A stretch of 64,000 nt of DNA. Source: Symsagittifera roscoffensis (lineage: Eukaryota; Xenacoelomorpha; Acoela; Convolutidae). Below the pieces are notes generated by a model. That model did no database searches, was not told the origin of the DNA, and worked only from the letters and a program-made list of their open reading frames with translations. Both the position numbers and the translations under genes were made by a program. This document shows, piece after piece, positions 21,433 to 32,910 of the stretch (its first letter is position 1; each line of letters begins with the position of its first letter). Location: contig NC_087068.1 of the NCBI RefSeq assembly GCF_963678635.1, positions 37,521,436 through 37,585,435 on the forward strand, written 5' to 3'.

Positions 21433-21617
21433 TTTAATTCGTTTCAAGTGATAATTTTCTTGAAGAATTTTTTGGATTCCTGGTTTTCTTCCAAGTTGCC
21501 GCCGGTTCTTTTTTCGATATAATATTTCAAACACCGAAAAATGAACCGGCGGCAACTTGGAAGAAAACCAGGCATCCAAAAAATTCTTCAAGAAAATATC
21601 ACTTGAAACGAATTAAA
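21433..21617. repeat. Long hairpin, 75-bp arms
   Basis: Left arm 21,433-21,508 and right arm 21,543-21,617 are almost perfect complements around a 34-bp spacer. Landmarks are CAAGTTGCCGCCGGTTC and its complement GAACCGGCGGCAACTTG. The arm tips contain AATTCGTTTCAAGTGATA. In tandem copy 2 (about 25,880-26,055) the loop-proximal part of the left arm is replaced, so the hairpin is eroded there. Confidence 0.85.
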
Positions 21618-21641
21618 TCTAACAAGACTGCTCGTATATCA

Positions 21642-21737
21642 GGGTTGAACTTTCCTTTTGGGTTCTTGCTTAGCCAATTCGTTAATGATAGTCGTCTTTC
21701 CAACTCCGCCGCAGCCAACAACATATAAATGTACCAT
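21642..21737 (-). pseudogene. Truncated 5' copy of the RdRP-helicase gene (32 codons)
   Basis: The duplication carried the start codon and first 32 codons, including the whole P-loop GCGGVGKTT, with one visible replacement (Val22 to Ala). After the codons for Q-P the junction supplies TGA at once. The copy can therefore make at most a 32-residue peptide. It keeps the same upstream DNA as the intact gene. Confidence 0.9.
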
Positions 21738-22426
21738 TTCGCGCTTAAAGTCTTCGATTAAACTGACAATTTTTAAATTACTTTCTAACTTTTCTTTCAA
21801 ATTTTAATATAAATCTTTTTTTTCGGCAAGTTAAAACATTTAAATAATAATTTTCAAATCGAGCTTCTTACAATTGATTTTTTGATTTGTTTAACCTGCG
21901 GAATTTTTTCAAGTCTATCCCCAAGTCTAATAAAGTTGAACTGAGATAATAAATTTTGATAAATTTGAACGAGATGGTAAATTTTGGTAAAAGAAGAAAT
22001 GTCAAATCATTTGATTTTAGGTTATTATTTGATTTTATGAGTTGAAGTTACAGTTAGAGTTATAAATTTGTGTTCATTTTCTGAGAAATACATGAGAGCA
22101 TATTTGAATCGTACCAGTTTCAAGTATTTCAATAATTAAAGTTACATTTTTATTGATGTTTCCCATTTTTTTAACAAAAATTCTTAGCACATGTTATGTG
22201 ATTTTATGTTTTGATCGCAAATAGATATGACAAACTTATGTCGACATTTGTTTTTTCGAGTAATTATGTCGCACCGAGTTTTAGTAAAAATGATCTATTT
22301 TTAATAATGACGAGCATGCCGTCACTTTATTTTTGGTACTTCAGCATATCTCAGAAATCGTGTATAAGATACCAATCAAACGCTTTTCATGGCTCAAACC
22401 AAAACCATACACGGTACTGACAAGCT

Positions 22427-22646
22427 GGTTACATGTCAGTATTTAGACAACCGCGTATTCAGACTGGTCAGTATTTAGACAAATACTGTTTCAACCAATC
22501 AGAATCGAGACAAAGAAGAAATTAAAAAGTAATTATGATTTATTTTGGATTATTTATGTCTTTTCTCGATTTTGATTGGTTCATACAGTATTTGTCTAAA
22601 TACTGACGAGTATGAATACGCGGCTGTCTAAATAGTGGCTGCACTC
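22427..22646. mobile_element. Palindromic MITE, copy 2
   Basis: Copy of the element at 17,976-18,195 carried by the tandem duplication. It again has flanking CTGACAAGCT (22,417-22,426 and 22,647-22,656). Confidence 0.7.
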
Positions 22647-25250
22647 CTGACAAGCTCTTTATATAAAACGGCGGACTAATATTACGAGTATATTTAAACA
22701 AAACAGAGAAAAATATTACGCAGAGGCGAAGTACAGCTTCAATAGAGGTGCTAGTTAAATGGGACGAAAACACAATAAGATGACAAATGCCATTAAAACG
22801 ACAACTGAGATTTAAACTGTTTATACTTATTCCGGATCAACCGTACAATTCGCTTTAGGGGATCGACCGTACAATTCGCCCCCAAATCGATTTATTGGGG
22901 AGAAAAGTTGGATTTTTCATAAGCTAACTTCGCTCCAAATTATCCGTATCACTAAAAACAAATTGTAGTAAAACATTAATCTAGGTAATTAGCAGCATGA
23001 AAATACAATCCCCCATAGAAAATGTGAAAAAAAAAACAATTTTATTTGCGGGTTTGTATGAAATGTATATTTTAAACACTTATTTTTTAAAGTTAATCCA
23101 TGCTTGGGAAGAGCATTCTTCGGTGGGTCACTTAGTGGGCAGATTGTACGGTTGATCTTTACCCCTGTATAGCTTAGGTAATAGTATAAACTCATTTTTT
23201 TCCAACCTAAGTCGCAAATATTGTTGCGATGCAATTGTCGCGACGAAATGCGTTCATTTTGAAAGTGTCATTTTGATCCAGCTATTAAGTACAGCCAATG
23301 CTAAAGATATTAACACAGACTATTATATGACAAATTGCACTTTAGCTTCAAGGTATCATGGATTTCTAGGGTAGACATAGGGAAGGAGACCCGCAACAAA
23401 ATAAGAGGGTCGAACCTGGTCAGCGTCGGATGTTTCTTTTTCGTATACTAGCTTTTTCGTATACTAGAACTTTTTCGCATACTAGCTTAAATGCTTCCGC
23501 TCTATAAATTGAGGCACGTTAGTTGGCAATTTTTTTTTCAAATTGACTGGTACTGCTAATGTGTCATAATTGGCTAGCGTCACTTAGAAATTTTGTAGAC
23601 TCATAATTGGCGTGCGTCACTTAAGAAATTTTGTAGACTCAAAGTTTGGCTCATTCAGTTTTTCCCAGAAGCGTTATCGGTCATATTTTTGATTGTGTAT
23701 GCGAAACGCAACTTCGCCTCTGTGTTTATTCCGCCCAAAAATCAAAACAATTTTGCTTCAACCTAATCGGCTAGAATTAGCCAGTCAAATATGAGCATCA
23801 TCGCAAAATATTTCGTTTACAATTGTAACTCGACTAATAAATAAGCCGAATTGGTCAAAAAAGAGATTGTTTGGTAACCTGGTCAGATTAATTTCAAGCA
23901 AGCTGCAGAGTTCAGCGTGCTAGAAAAGTTAAACAATTGGGCGGAATAAAAAAAAGACCCAAATATTGTATTAAAAGATAAAGAATAGAAAATTAGGCAG
24001 AAAAAATGACTTAAAAATGTCGTCAAAAACCATATTACAAAAATTTCAAATCATTGTCTGATCATAGGTTTATCAACAGCCTTAGAATCAACGAGCGATT
24101 GACTAAAGAATCGAAAAAAAATATTGGTCAACCCTCGTTGAGTCGAAAATGAAACAAGTCATACAAAAAATTCAAGCTACAAAATTATTTTAACCAAAAT
24201 TTTTACGACCCATCACCCTCAAACAAGCAAAAAGTATTTTAAAAGTTTAGCCCGAGAAACTACGCAACATAAGTTAACAAAGCCGATATAACAACAGCCG
24301 ATCTTGAATAACAAAAAAATAAATTATTCAAAATTAGAGTTGAACAGGTAAATTTACTAACCACATCAACTTGCAATTATAGTATTAGGAGCCCGTCTAA
24401 TAGCATCAACTTGACTTCTTTAGATTTTGTCCACTTGATTGAGGATGAAATGATTTCAATCGAAAATTGGGCTTCACCCAAAACCTTAGTGGTTTTTCTA
24501 AGAAAATACGGAAGAGTGAAATAGTTAGTGAATTTTTTTTAGAAATCGGAATTTTCCCCAGAACAAACTATTTTCAACCCAATTTAGAGCGTAGCCGCTT
24601 ATGTGCGGACGCTTTACACAACCTGAGGCTTCGATTAAACGCTTAATATCAGATTCCGCGGTTTTTTTTCGAGAAAATTCAAAAAAAAAACGATGAAAAA
24701 ATCAAAAATCTGAATTTACCGAGGGCCACAACTTTTTTTGTTGAAAATTTTTGTCGTAGCCTCTTAATCAAGGCAATTTCTCACAAGTAATTCTTTTGAT
24801 TGAACCCAAAATCTCAGATTAGGGAGGGCAGTTTACGAGACAAGACTAAAAAGCTTCAAATAACAGCTAAGGTCAAAAAATCACAGCTATGACTTTTATG
24901 AGGACGATAATCGTTTTGGTAATCAACTGCAGCTCGCGTAGCATCAGACCCTCGTTTCGTCAACAGGTTAAAAAAAAACTGAAAACTAAGCTTCCCGCAA
25001 CCTTTTCTCTTCATTGAACCGAAAATCTCAGATTTGGTAGGTTAGTTTTCGAGAAAATTCAAATAAGTTTCAAAAAGCTGTCAAAAAACCAACTATTTGA
25101 CCTTCCCGACGACGGCCATTATTTTGTAAAAAAAACAATTGGCACAGAAGCGAAGCTTCGCTTTGAAAAAACTAGCGAGACAATGACAAAAAGCAGCTCT
25201 ATAAAGCGAAATAAGAAAAATTAGAAATGAGCCTCGAAGTAGTAAACATT

Positions 25251-25322
25251 CAGCTACGTGTGAGATTCGAACCTGCGACCTGGAGATTAAGAGTCTCATA
25301 CAACTACCACTCAACCGCGGAC
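25251..25322 (-). repeat. tRNA-Lys-derived SINE head, copy 2
   Basis: Duplicate of 20,809-20,881. It keeps the CTT anticodon loop and B box GGTTCGAATCT, and has AGTGGTAG in the A-box region, closer to a real tRNA than copy 1. Confidence 0.72.
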
Positions 25323-26079
25323 ACTTAATAGGTGAGAAACCATAGCCACAAAAATAGCAGAGAAAGATGCTATGTAATTTCCAAGGCTACAGTGAACTTT
25401 TCAAATAAATGAACACTTTTAATGAACACTATTTGCAAGCTGGGAAATCTGAAAATTAAATTCCACTTCGAAACTAGAAGTCGATCACTTTTTTCGTGAC
25501 TTTATAAGGAATTCGCCGTCCTTTTGACAAAGGAAATGAGCTGAACTGGAGCTGAAAAAATCATAAGTCAAATCGCGAAAAAGTAAATTTGAGCCTGAAG
25601 ATTTTTCCTGAAAAAAACCATGAAAAATCATTAGCACCTATACAAGAAACTGAACTATGTTCATCGAGTCCTGATGAAAGAAAATTTTTCCTGTGAAATA
25701 TTTGGCATATTTTTTGCATAAGCATTTGTTTTCCCTTCGAAATTACTCAAATAAAATAAAAAAATTTCAAACTCAGACTTGGTTAACTTACAAACTACTG
25801 CTTTCAACTTACTAAAAAAAAATTAACATGCTCAATTTCGTAATTAAAGCTACCATCATTTCGTAGTAATTAGCTTTAATTCGTTTCAAGTGATAATTTT
25901 CTTGAAGAATTTTTTGGATTCCTGGTTTTCTTCCAAGTTGTAAACATTTCGAAATAATATTTCAAACATCGAAAAATGAACAGGCGGCAACTTGGAAGAA
26001 AACCAGGCATCCAAAAAATTCTTCAAGAAAATATCACTTGAAACGAATTAAATCTAACAAGACTGCTCGTATATCAGGG

Positions 26080-26544
26080 CAAAGCCCTGAATGTTCCGAT
26101 TGTCCCTTAATTCATATCGAATAGATTTTGGGAAAATCAAATGTTGAAAAACTATAAACTTTGGACATCAAAATGAAAAATTTTGAGTCGTACGAAATTA
26201 ATACGACCAATTAGCTGTTTCAATTCAATTTGGAACGATTTTGTTCAGCGGGATAATTCGCCACGTATAAATAATTCGCGATACGCTCTCATCATTATGA
26301 ATAAACTCTTCAAAGCGCGCATAATTTAGTCCAAAACAAAAAATTTGGCAATTTTCAAACCCCCAGAACTTTACGAAAAACAATCGGAGGTGAAATATCT
26401 TTTTACATTTGAACTCAGTAAGTCGATATCTTCAATGGGGTATACAAAAGTTGTTGAAAATCATTATTTCGATCGGTGAAAATTGACTGAATAAAAAAAA
26501 CACACCGAGCATAAATATTCCGTTTTCTTCGAAAGTCGGAACAA
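26080..26544. other. Spacer between duplication and Helitron, nothing recognised
   Basis: AT-rich, with no ORF or repeat end identified. Confidence 0.4.
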
Positions 26545-28211
26545 CTAGCGTTTAACGCACCTCCGGTGCTTCGAAATTTTTCGACAACTCATGAAAAACC
26601 GCATATATTGGAAACAACATCTGCAGACTTTTAGTGTACTCTGACTGCACCCAATTACAGGGTTGGTAATTTCGAACTTATTATTTTTTTTTAAAATCCC
26701 ATTTTAAAAGCGTCATCTCGAAAAGTTAATGGGCCTCTGCAGAAATTTGGAGGCCAGATTGGCAACCACTGAAAGTCCCTGAGAGCACCCTGCTATAGGG
26801 TTAGGAATTCAAAATTTTGTGAATTTTTTTAAACCTAACTTTCCAAAAACAAATTGAAAAAAAAATCTTATCTCGGAAACTAAAAGGATTTGAGCATTCA
26901 TATTAGGAGGCAAGATTTGAGACGCCAGGGTGTACGCTGACAAAAAAGTTGTATCTTCGAAAAACGTCACATCTCGGAAACTAAAAGCATTTGAGCAGTC
27001 GCGTTAAGCAGTCGCATGTGGCAAGATTTGCAACTCATTGGAGTACCCTGACAACACCGAAATATAGCGTTGTGAATTTCAAACTTTGAAAAATAAATAA
27101 TTAAAACTTTCTGAAAATTTTGAAAAAATCACAAAAAAACATCACATCTCGAAAACTACAAAGAATTGAGCAGTCATAATTGGAGGAAAGATTCGCAATC
27201 CTTGAGAGTTCTCTGAAAAGGACCTAACTACAGGGTTGGGAATTTCAGATTTTTAAAAATAATAATAATTTAAGTTTTCTGAAAATTTTTGAAAAAAATC
27301 ACAAAAAACGTCATATCTCAAAAACTACAAAGAATTGAGCAGTCATACTGGGAGGCAATATTCGCAATCTTTCAGAGTACTCTGACAGGACCCAACTACA
27401 GGGCTGGGAATTTCAGATTTTGCAAAAAAAAAATTGATATAAGTTATCGAAATTTTTTTTGAAAAATTCAAAAAAAACGTCATATCTCAAAAACTAGAAC
27501 GATTTGAACAGTCATATTTGGAGGCAAGATTTTTAACTCCTTAGAGTACTCTGACAGCAACCAACTACAAGGTTGGGAATTTCAAATTTTGAGAAATATT
27601 TAATTTTTCTGAAAATTTTTGAAAAAATAAAAAAAAACATCATATCTCAAAAACTACAAGGATTTGAGCAGTCATATTTGGAGCCAAGATTCGCAATCCC
27701 TGATAGTACTTTGACAGTACCCAACTACAGGGTTGGGAATTTCAGATTTTAAAAAAATCATAATAATTTAAGTTTTCTGAAAATTTTTGAAAAATCACAA
27801 AAAACGTCATATCTCGAAAACTACAAGGATTCGAACAGTCATGTTTGGAGGCAAGGTTTGTAATCTCTTAGAGTACTCTGACAGTACCCAACTACAGGGT
27901 TGGGAACTTCCAAGTTTTGTAAATTAATTTATTTGAAATTTCTGAAAATTTTTGAAAAAATCTCAAAAATTGTCTTATCTCGTTAACTAAATTGATTCGG
28001 GCATTCAAAATTGGAGGCCAAATTCGCAACCCCTAAGATATAGGGCTGCTTAATTTAAACTCGGTAAAATAAACACTAAAATCAAATTGGAAAATCGAAA
28101 AAAATTCTTAACCATTGCAATATACGATATAGCTTAAACATGCAAAAATAGTACGTTGAAAAAGCTTAAACATGGCGAGATAGTGAAGCCCGCATTTAAA
28201 TATATAATAGA
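26545..28211 (-). mobile_element. Non-autonomous Helitron, copy a
   Basis: Read on the minus strand it begins TCTATTATATATTTAAATGC after a host A. It ends with a 5-bp-stem hairpin (GCACC-GGA-GGTGC), 8 nt, then CTAG before a host T. TC start, subterminal hairpin, CTRR end and insertion between A and T are the Helitron hallmarks. No Rep or helicase is encoded. The interior is a tandem array of units of about 160 bp. Two other copies are in the window. Confidence 0.9.
26630..28060. repeat. Internal tandem repeats of Helitron copy a (about 160 bp period)
   Basis: Nine or ten imperfect units, each with CGTCATATCTCGAAAACTAC, GGATTTGAGCAGTCATA, GGAGGCAAGATTCGCAA, GAGTACTCTGACAG and CTACAGGGTTGGGAATTTC. 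Spacing of the last motif is about 157-169 bp in the regular part. Confidence 0.88.
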
Positions 28212-28269
28212 TTACTACGAAATGATGGTAGCTTTAATTACGAAATTGGGCATGTCCTGAGTTACCATT

Positions 28270-28355
28270 CCTACCAAATTGATCATTCTGTGAATAAAAT
28301 TATTAACGGCAAAAAGTATACTAGCCGTTTGAAACGCCCTTGTTGATGGCAAGGG
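28270..28355. repeat. Short dispersed repeat (ACCATTCCTAC / AACGG...AAGGGTAA family)
   Basis: Reads ACCATTCCTACCAAATTGA, then AACGGCAAAAAGTATACTAG, then GGCAAGGGTAA. Related stretches occur at about 31,075-31,170, 31,990-32,055, 42,130-42,215 and 42,325-42,395. Boundaries are unknown. Confidence 0.55.
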
Positions 28356-28599
28356 TAAAAAATCAGAAGTGAAACCTTGATAAATCAAACTTATGCGTGA
28401 ATAGATGTTAAGAAACGTTCAATGAATTTTAATAACTACTTTCAAATTAAACGTTATTGCTGAATCTGTTGTTGCACAGGGTGAACCGAGAGCAGATCAA
28501 CTAATCTCGTTATCTACCCTTTTCAAGTCCTTACCTATTTCTGTAATTTGTTTTTGTTATCAATTTACTTTGACTTGAATTAAATTATGATTCATCTTT

Positions 28600-30634
28600 G
28601 TCTTTCTCTTCAACTCCTCGAAGTGCCAAATATGCAAGGAGGCAATAAATGACAAAAAGCAATTCAATATATGGTGCCACAGAGGAGGGTGATTACCTAT
28701 GAATTGCACGCACTTGAAGCGCATAAAACACCACAATTCGGACTGCATATGCGGCAGATGTGCGGTCCCCCAGACAGAAAAGAGGAAGATACAAAAAGAA
28801 TGAGACGACAAATAAAGCAAAAAGAAAAATGGGAGAAAAGAGCACGGGAAAGAAACCTAAAGCATATAGACGTGGAACATTCACAGGGCTGGTGTCTATC
28901 TCAAATCGAAACGATTTTTCTGAAAATGTCCGGCAAGGGCCAAATGGCACAAATTAGATGGGTTCTGCCTTTAGGAAACAGCAGAGAAGTCGGCTGAAGG
29001 ACGTGAAAACAGTTGAAACCGGAAGGAAATCTCTCCGACCATAGACCAAAAGGACTAAAATGCTGGAAGAAAGGCAAACGAAACCTATCAAATATGATGA
29101 TAGAAATAGATCTCCCAAGGTGGCTTGGGAAAAATTGAGGGAAGAGACCCAACGTTATTTTCAAATGGCTACGGAGGAAGAAGTGAAATCCCAATCTGAA
29201 TGGATTCGGAAGCTAAAACAATCCGAAAGGCGGCAATGGATTCGTGCGGAAGCACGGAAAAGAAAAATCTCAGCCCTTCTCTGGATACACATAAGGTTCA
29301 AAATAAACAATTTCATGAAGCATATTGAAAGAGCAACTAAATTGATAAAAGAAACAACATCAGAGAAAGAGGAAGAAAGAATTAGACCGGAAAGGAAAGG
29401 AAAGAGATCCAGAAAAGATACAAAAATAACAAGGAATCCAGGGAGCAGGACTGATTGTTGAAAATAGTCGCAGACATCGGAGACACCATAATACTATATT
29501 CAAACCTAAGATCCCTAGGAATAGAAGACCTGAAAAACATCGAGGATAAGCATTTCAAGCCAAATGAGTTTTGCGAAATCTTCTCGCAAGTATCTCGCTA
29601 GATACAAGACGAACATGGCAGAAATCATGAAAACAGCATAGCCAACAACCAAAAAGAACGACGAGAGAGCCCTAAAAGCGACGTAAACCCAGGGTGCGCA
29701 TATAACGTTAAGGGAAATCGAGGTCTCCAAAACGAAGCACGTTGCCCTAGGAATAGAAAACGTAAAGGTTAGTGCCATAAAAAAGTTAAATACTTAAACG
29801 AGAGCAGTAGGTTTCACAGCGTCAGAAAATATTGAAAAAACACCGGCGCAACAGTCGCGCGAGCAGACCAGGGAAGGTTGGTTAATCCCCTTACATAAAA
29901 AGGGGCTTAATACAAACTAGACACCTACAGTGGCGTATGTCTTCTTCTCCTAATCAGTCATTTGCTTGCCACAATATTAGCATCCAGGTTCAGACAATGG
30001 GCGGAGCAGCTGGATGTACTCAGAGAATAGCATAATGGGAGGTCCCGGAGCAGCTCTGCTAGACATACGCAATGCTTATTCACGCGTAAACGGACCCATC
30101 ATGTGGGAGTTCCTAAAGAAACTGAGTATGCCGGAAGAAAATCTCATCATTCTCAAAGGGCTCCACGAAAGCACAAGATACAAAGTCACGGGCAGAGAAA
30201 GTATGAGCGAAGACTGGCTCCTGGCTAGAAGAGGATGAGGAATATCCCTCATTTTGTTCAACATTTATCTTGAAAAGGGCCATGAAAAAGGCCAACAAGG
30301 CAAGAGAAACAAAAGCAATAGAGCGAGGACGCCAATTTGGGCTGAAATGACCGTGGGTACCCGAAGAAAGCCTTCCAAGTATCAACTAAAAGCAAACAGT
30401 AGAAAGCAGCTCGAGTTTATCGTTGACCAACCCCTATTTGCTGACGACACAACTTTGATAGATTGGCTCAAAGAGCTACAAGAAGGAAAGCAGATTATCA
30501 AAGAGGAGATGAAACAATTTGAAGAAACCTGCCATGACGGAAAGGATGATATCATTGAGTTCGATGGCGTGGTAGCAGACCACACAAGAATGCTGGGAAC
30601 TATGATAGGAAAAAAAGGAGGACGTGAGCGCTAG
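28600..30634 (+). pseudogene. Broken non-LTR retrotransposon with PHD-like finger and reverse transcriptase
   Basis: Near the start a frame reads CQICKEAIN...IWCHRGG, a TGA, then NCTHLKRIKHHNSDCICGRC. This is a C4HC3/PHD-like finger pattern such as precedes the RT in some LINEs. A charged Lys/Glu-rich stretch follows to 29,460. RT motif A is ALLDIRNAYSR (near 30,057). The next block, GISLILFNIYLEK (30,239 on), is one frame away. Motif C is PLFADDTTL (near 30,433). The order and spacing match an RT, with at least one frameshift and several stops. The clade is uncertain. The element is dead. Confidence 0.75.
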
Positions 30635-31322
30635 AATTAAGAAAAGAAACATGGCTTGAGTAAAAATCAGGTGGTTCTGGAAATCTTCGCTAACAAAAAG
30701 AACTAAAAGGCTTATAGTACAAACAGTAGAGGAGTCAACTCTGCTTTTTCATACAACTGTGAGGCCTTGGACAACTAAAATCTTTATAGTGATACAGTAA
30801 CGTCGACCGCAGCTAATGATTAAAATTGAACAACATGAAAATGTCAACATAATAAATTTCAACATAAATTTAAAAAAAAGGAAAATGAGTCGACAGAAAC
30901 TAGGAAGAAGAACAACGAACACAAATAACATCTTTTTTCAAGAACTTTATTTGTAAAGAAGCTTTTACCTGAAACGAACTTTCCCTGATTACTACCTAAA
31001 TGACATAAATTATTGTAGTTTTATTTGAATTCTCAAGAAATTGAGCATATCAGCAGTCTGCAGTCGTGAAATTTACCATTCCTACTAAAATTGACCATTC
31101 TTTAGACAAAGTTTTTAACGGGAAAAAAGTCTAGTACCCGATTGCAATATTCTTGCTTATCACAAGGGTAAAAAAACAAAGAATCCAAAAAACATGATTT
31201 TTTCTATTAAGTTGTTTGAAAAAAATGATTACTACCAAATAAGGATAATTAATACTAAATGAGGACTCTATTACGGTAGTTATATTTGAATTGGCAAGAA
31301 ATTTAGCATGGCAGCACGCGAA
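30635..31322. other. Intergenic sequence, mostly unassigned
   Basis: Contains one member of the AACGGGAAAAAAGTCTAGTA repeat family near 31,110-31,170. Nothing else was recognised. Confidence 0.4.
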
Positions 31323-31855
31323 AACACAGAGGTGAAGCTGCACTTCGCATACACAAGCAAACTATGACCGATAACGCTACTGGGGAAAACTGAATGAGCC
31401 AAACTATGAGTCTACAAAATTTCTTAAGTGACGCACGCCAATTATGAGTCTACAAAATTGCTAAGTGACGCTAGCCAATTATGGCACATTAGCAGTACCA
31501 GTCAATTTGAATAAAAATTGCCAACTAACATGCCTCAATTTATGGAGCGGAAGCATTTAAGCTAGTATACGAAAAAGTTCTTAGAAACATCCGACGCTGC
31601 CCAGGTTCGAACCCTCTTATTTTGTTGCGGGTCTCCTTCCCTACGTCTACGCTACAGATCCATGATACCTTGAAGCTAAAGTGCTATTTGTAATATAGTA
31701 GCCTGTGTTAATATCCTTCGCATTGGCTGTACTTAATAGCTGGATCAAAATGACACTTTCAAAATGAACACATTTCGTCGCGACAATTGCATCGCAACAA
31801 TATTTGCGACTTAGGTTGGAAAAAAAGAGTTTATACTATAACACAAGCTTTATAT
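31323..31855 (-). repeat. Inverted partial copy of the tandem-duplication unit
   Basis: The reverse complement follows 18,740-19,295 closely, from the CTTCGCCTCTGTG motif to GCAACAATATTTGCGACTTAGG. The segment is therefore a dispersed repeat, not unique promoter DNA. It has one TAGTATACGAAAAAG motif where the tandem copies have three. Confidence 0.88.
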
Positions 31856-32385
31856 CTCAAAAGATATACGTATTTCTCAAAAGATATATTAGAAAGGTTT
31901 TTACGGGTAGTAGTTACCGATTACAAGACACTTGCTCTCGCAAGTGTAAAAAGCCATTATAAAGCACATAGCTGTGATCATCCATCCTGGGGACAAAAAT
32001 TCTAACGGCAAAAATCCAGTACTCGATGCAATACCGATGCCAATTGCAAGGATGACCAAATGAAATTGAATCCGGTCTAGGTCTGACCTCTATAACTTGC
32101 AATAAAAATCAGCATTTGAGGAAAATTTAAGCTTAATTATCTGAAAAAAAAAATCTATATTTTTCAAAAAAATTCATATTTCTACATACAAAGGAAGGAT
32201 AACATGAACCAAAGGCAGCATCGGCCAAAAAGCATAATTGCAGTAAAACATTTATTATGCTAGGACAATTTTTGATGCAGCATCTTTACAGAAAATCATA
32301 CACCAATTTCCAACAGTTGGCTTAAACTATTTAAGTTAATCAAGTAGAATGTGAAATCTTCTGTACTCAATAAGATAGTAAGTTC
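31856..32385. other. 3'-flanking region of the cytochrome b561 gene
   Basis: Contains a relic of the CACTTGC...GCAAGTG hairpin near 31,930 and a diverged member of the AACGGCAAAAATCCAGTACTC family near 31,990. No further gene was seen. Confidence 0.4.
32251..32256 (-). terminator. Possible polyadenylation signal of the CYB561D2-like gene
   Basis: AATAAA on the minus strand, 130 bp beyond the stop codon at 32,386. Confidence 0.5.
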
Positions 32386-32910
32386 TCATTTTAGAGTATT
32401 TTTCTCAGTTTTCACTTTCTTCGGACCATACGCAGTTGTGACTTGATTTCCGATAGCCATAGCCAGAATGAAAGGCACACTTGCAAATGCAAACCAGCCA
32501 ACGTCGTGTGCCACAACTTTCGTGAATGCGTCGGAAAAAAGGCCCAAAATTACAACTCCAGCTGCTAGGAAGAACCCTAATAGACCGATTGTAGCGTGTA
32601 ATTGCTTCAGTTGCGCGAGCGTGAAAAAGCTTTTGAGATAGGCTGGGTACATAACAAACAGTCCTGCGATACAGTGTGAACAAAACTGAAAGACACTGGT
32701 GTAGCCTAAAAACCCATGCCAGGTTTTTGCGTGAGGTTTCCCCGCCCGTTCTTTATTGACATAAATGATGACAGCTCCTATTATGACTGAGGTTACTCCA
32801 CACAGATGCAATATCCAATGTGTCTTCACTTTGTAGGCACGTGGCTTTGCTGCCACTAGTGAGCTGCTGGGAGAGAACACGAGAATTGCTTGAGCAATGA
32901 AGAACACAAC
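32386..32910 (-). CDS. CYB561D2-like gene, exon 3 (C-terminal 174 codons)
   Basis: Begins after the acceptor GGTGTTTTAG and ends at TGA. It encodes VVFFIAQAILVFSP, HWILHLCGV, WHGFLGY, LHATIGLLG and NQVTTAYGPKK, three of the four heme histidines included. Confidence 0.93.
   Translation of the reverse strand, partial: VVFFIAQAILVFSPSSSLVAAKPRAYKVKTHWILHLCGVTSVIIGAVIIYVNKERAGKPHAKTWHGFLGYTSVFQFCSHCIAGLFVMYPAYLKSFFTLAQLKQLHATIGLLGFFLAAGVVILGLFSDAFTKVVAHDVGWFAFASVPFILAMAIGNQVTTAYGPKKVKTEKNTLK

Larger units (their letters stand above)
17197..21641. repeat. Tandem duplication unit, copy 1 (about 4.44 kb)
   Basis: This unit is followed directly by a near-identical second copy (21,642-26,079). It begins inside codon 32 of the RdRP-helicase gene and runs through the gene's upstream region. 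GGG sits at all three boundaries (17,197-17,199; 21,642-21,644; 26,077-26,079), a 3-bp microhomology. Copies differ by scattered substitutions and small indels, for example a 16-bp stretch near 18,480 present only here and 7 bp near 24,157 present only in copy 2. The unit also contains a perfect 15-bp inverted repeat, GATCAACCGTACAAT at 18,384-18,398 with its complement at 18,709-18,723. No gene other than the duplicated start is visible inside. Confidence 0.95.
21642..26079. repeat. Tandem duplication unit, copy 2 (about 4.44 kb)
   Basis: Second copy of 17,197-21,641, same orientation. Its left edge joins the end of copy 1 at GGG. Its right edge ends at ATATCAGGG, after which the sequence (CAAAGCCCTG) is unrelated to the gene. 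Confidence 0.95.

Noticed and set aside
26630-28060. CRISPR-like array
   Set aside because: Units of about 160 bp are contiguous and diverged, with no unique spacers, and lie inside a Helitron in eukaryotic DNA.
28671-28997. Overlapping plus and minus ORFs near 28.6-29.0 kb as separate small genes
   Set aside because: Zinc-finger-like cysteines and the downstream RT motifs place the plus strand in a broken LINE. The minus ORFs are shadows.
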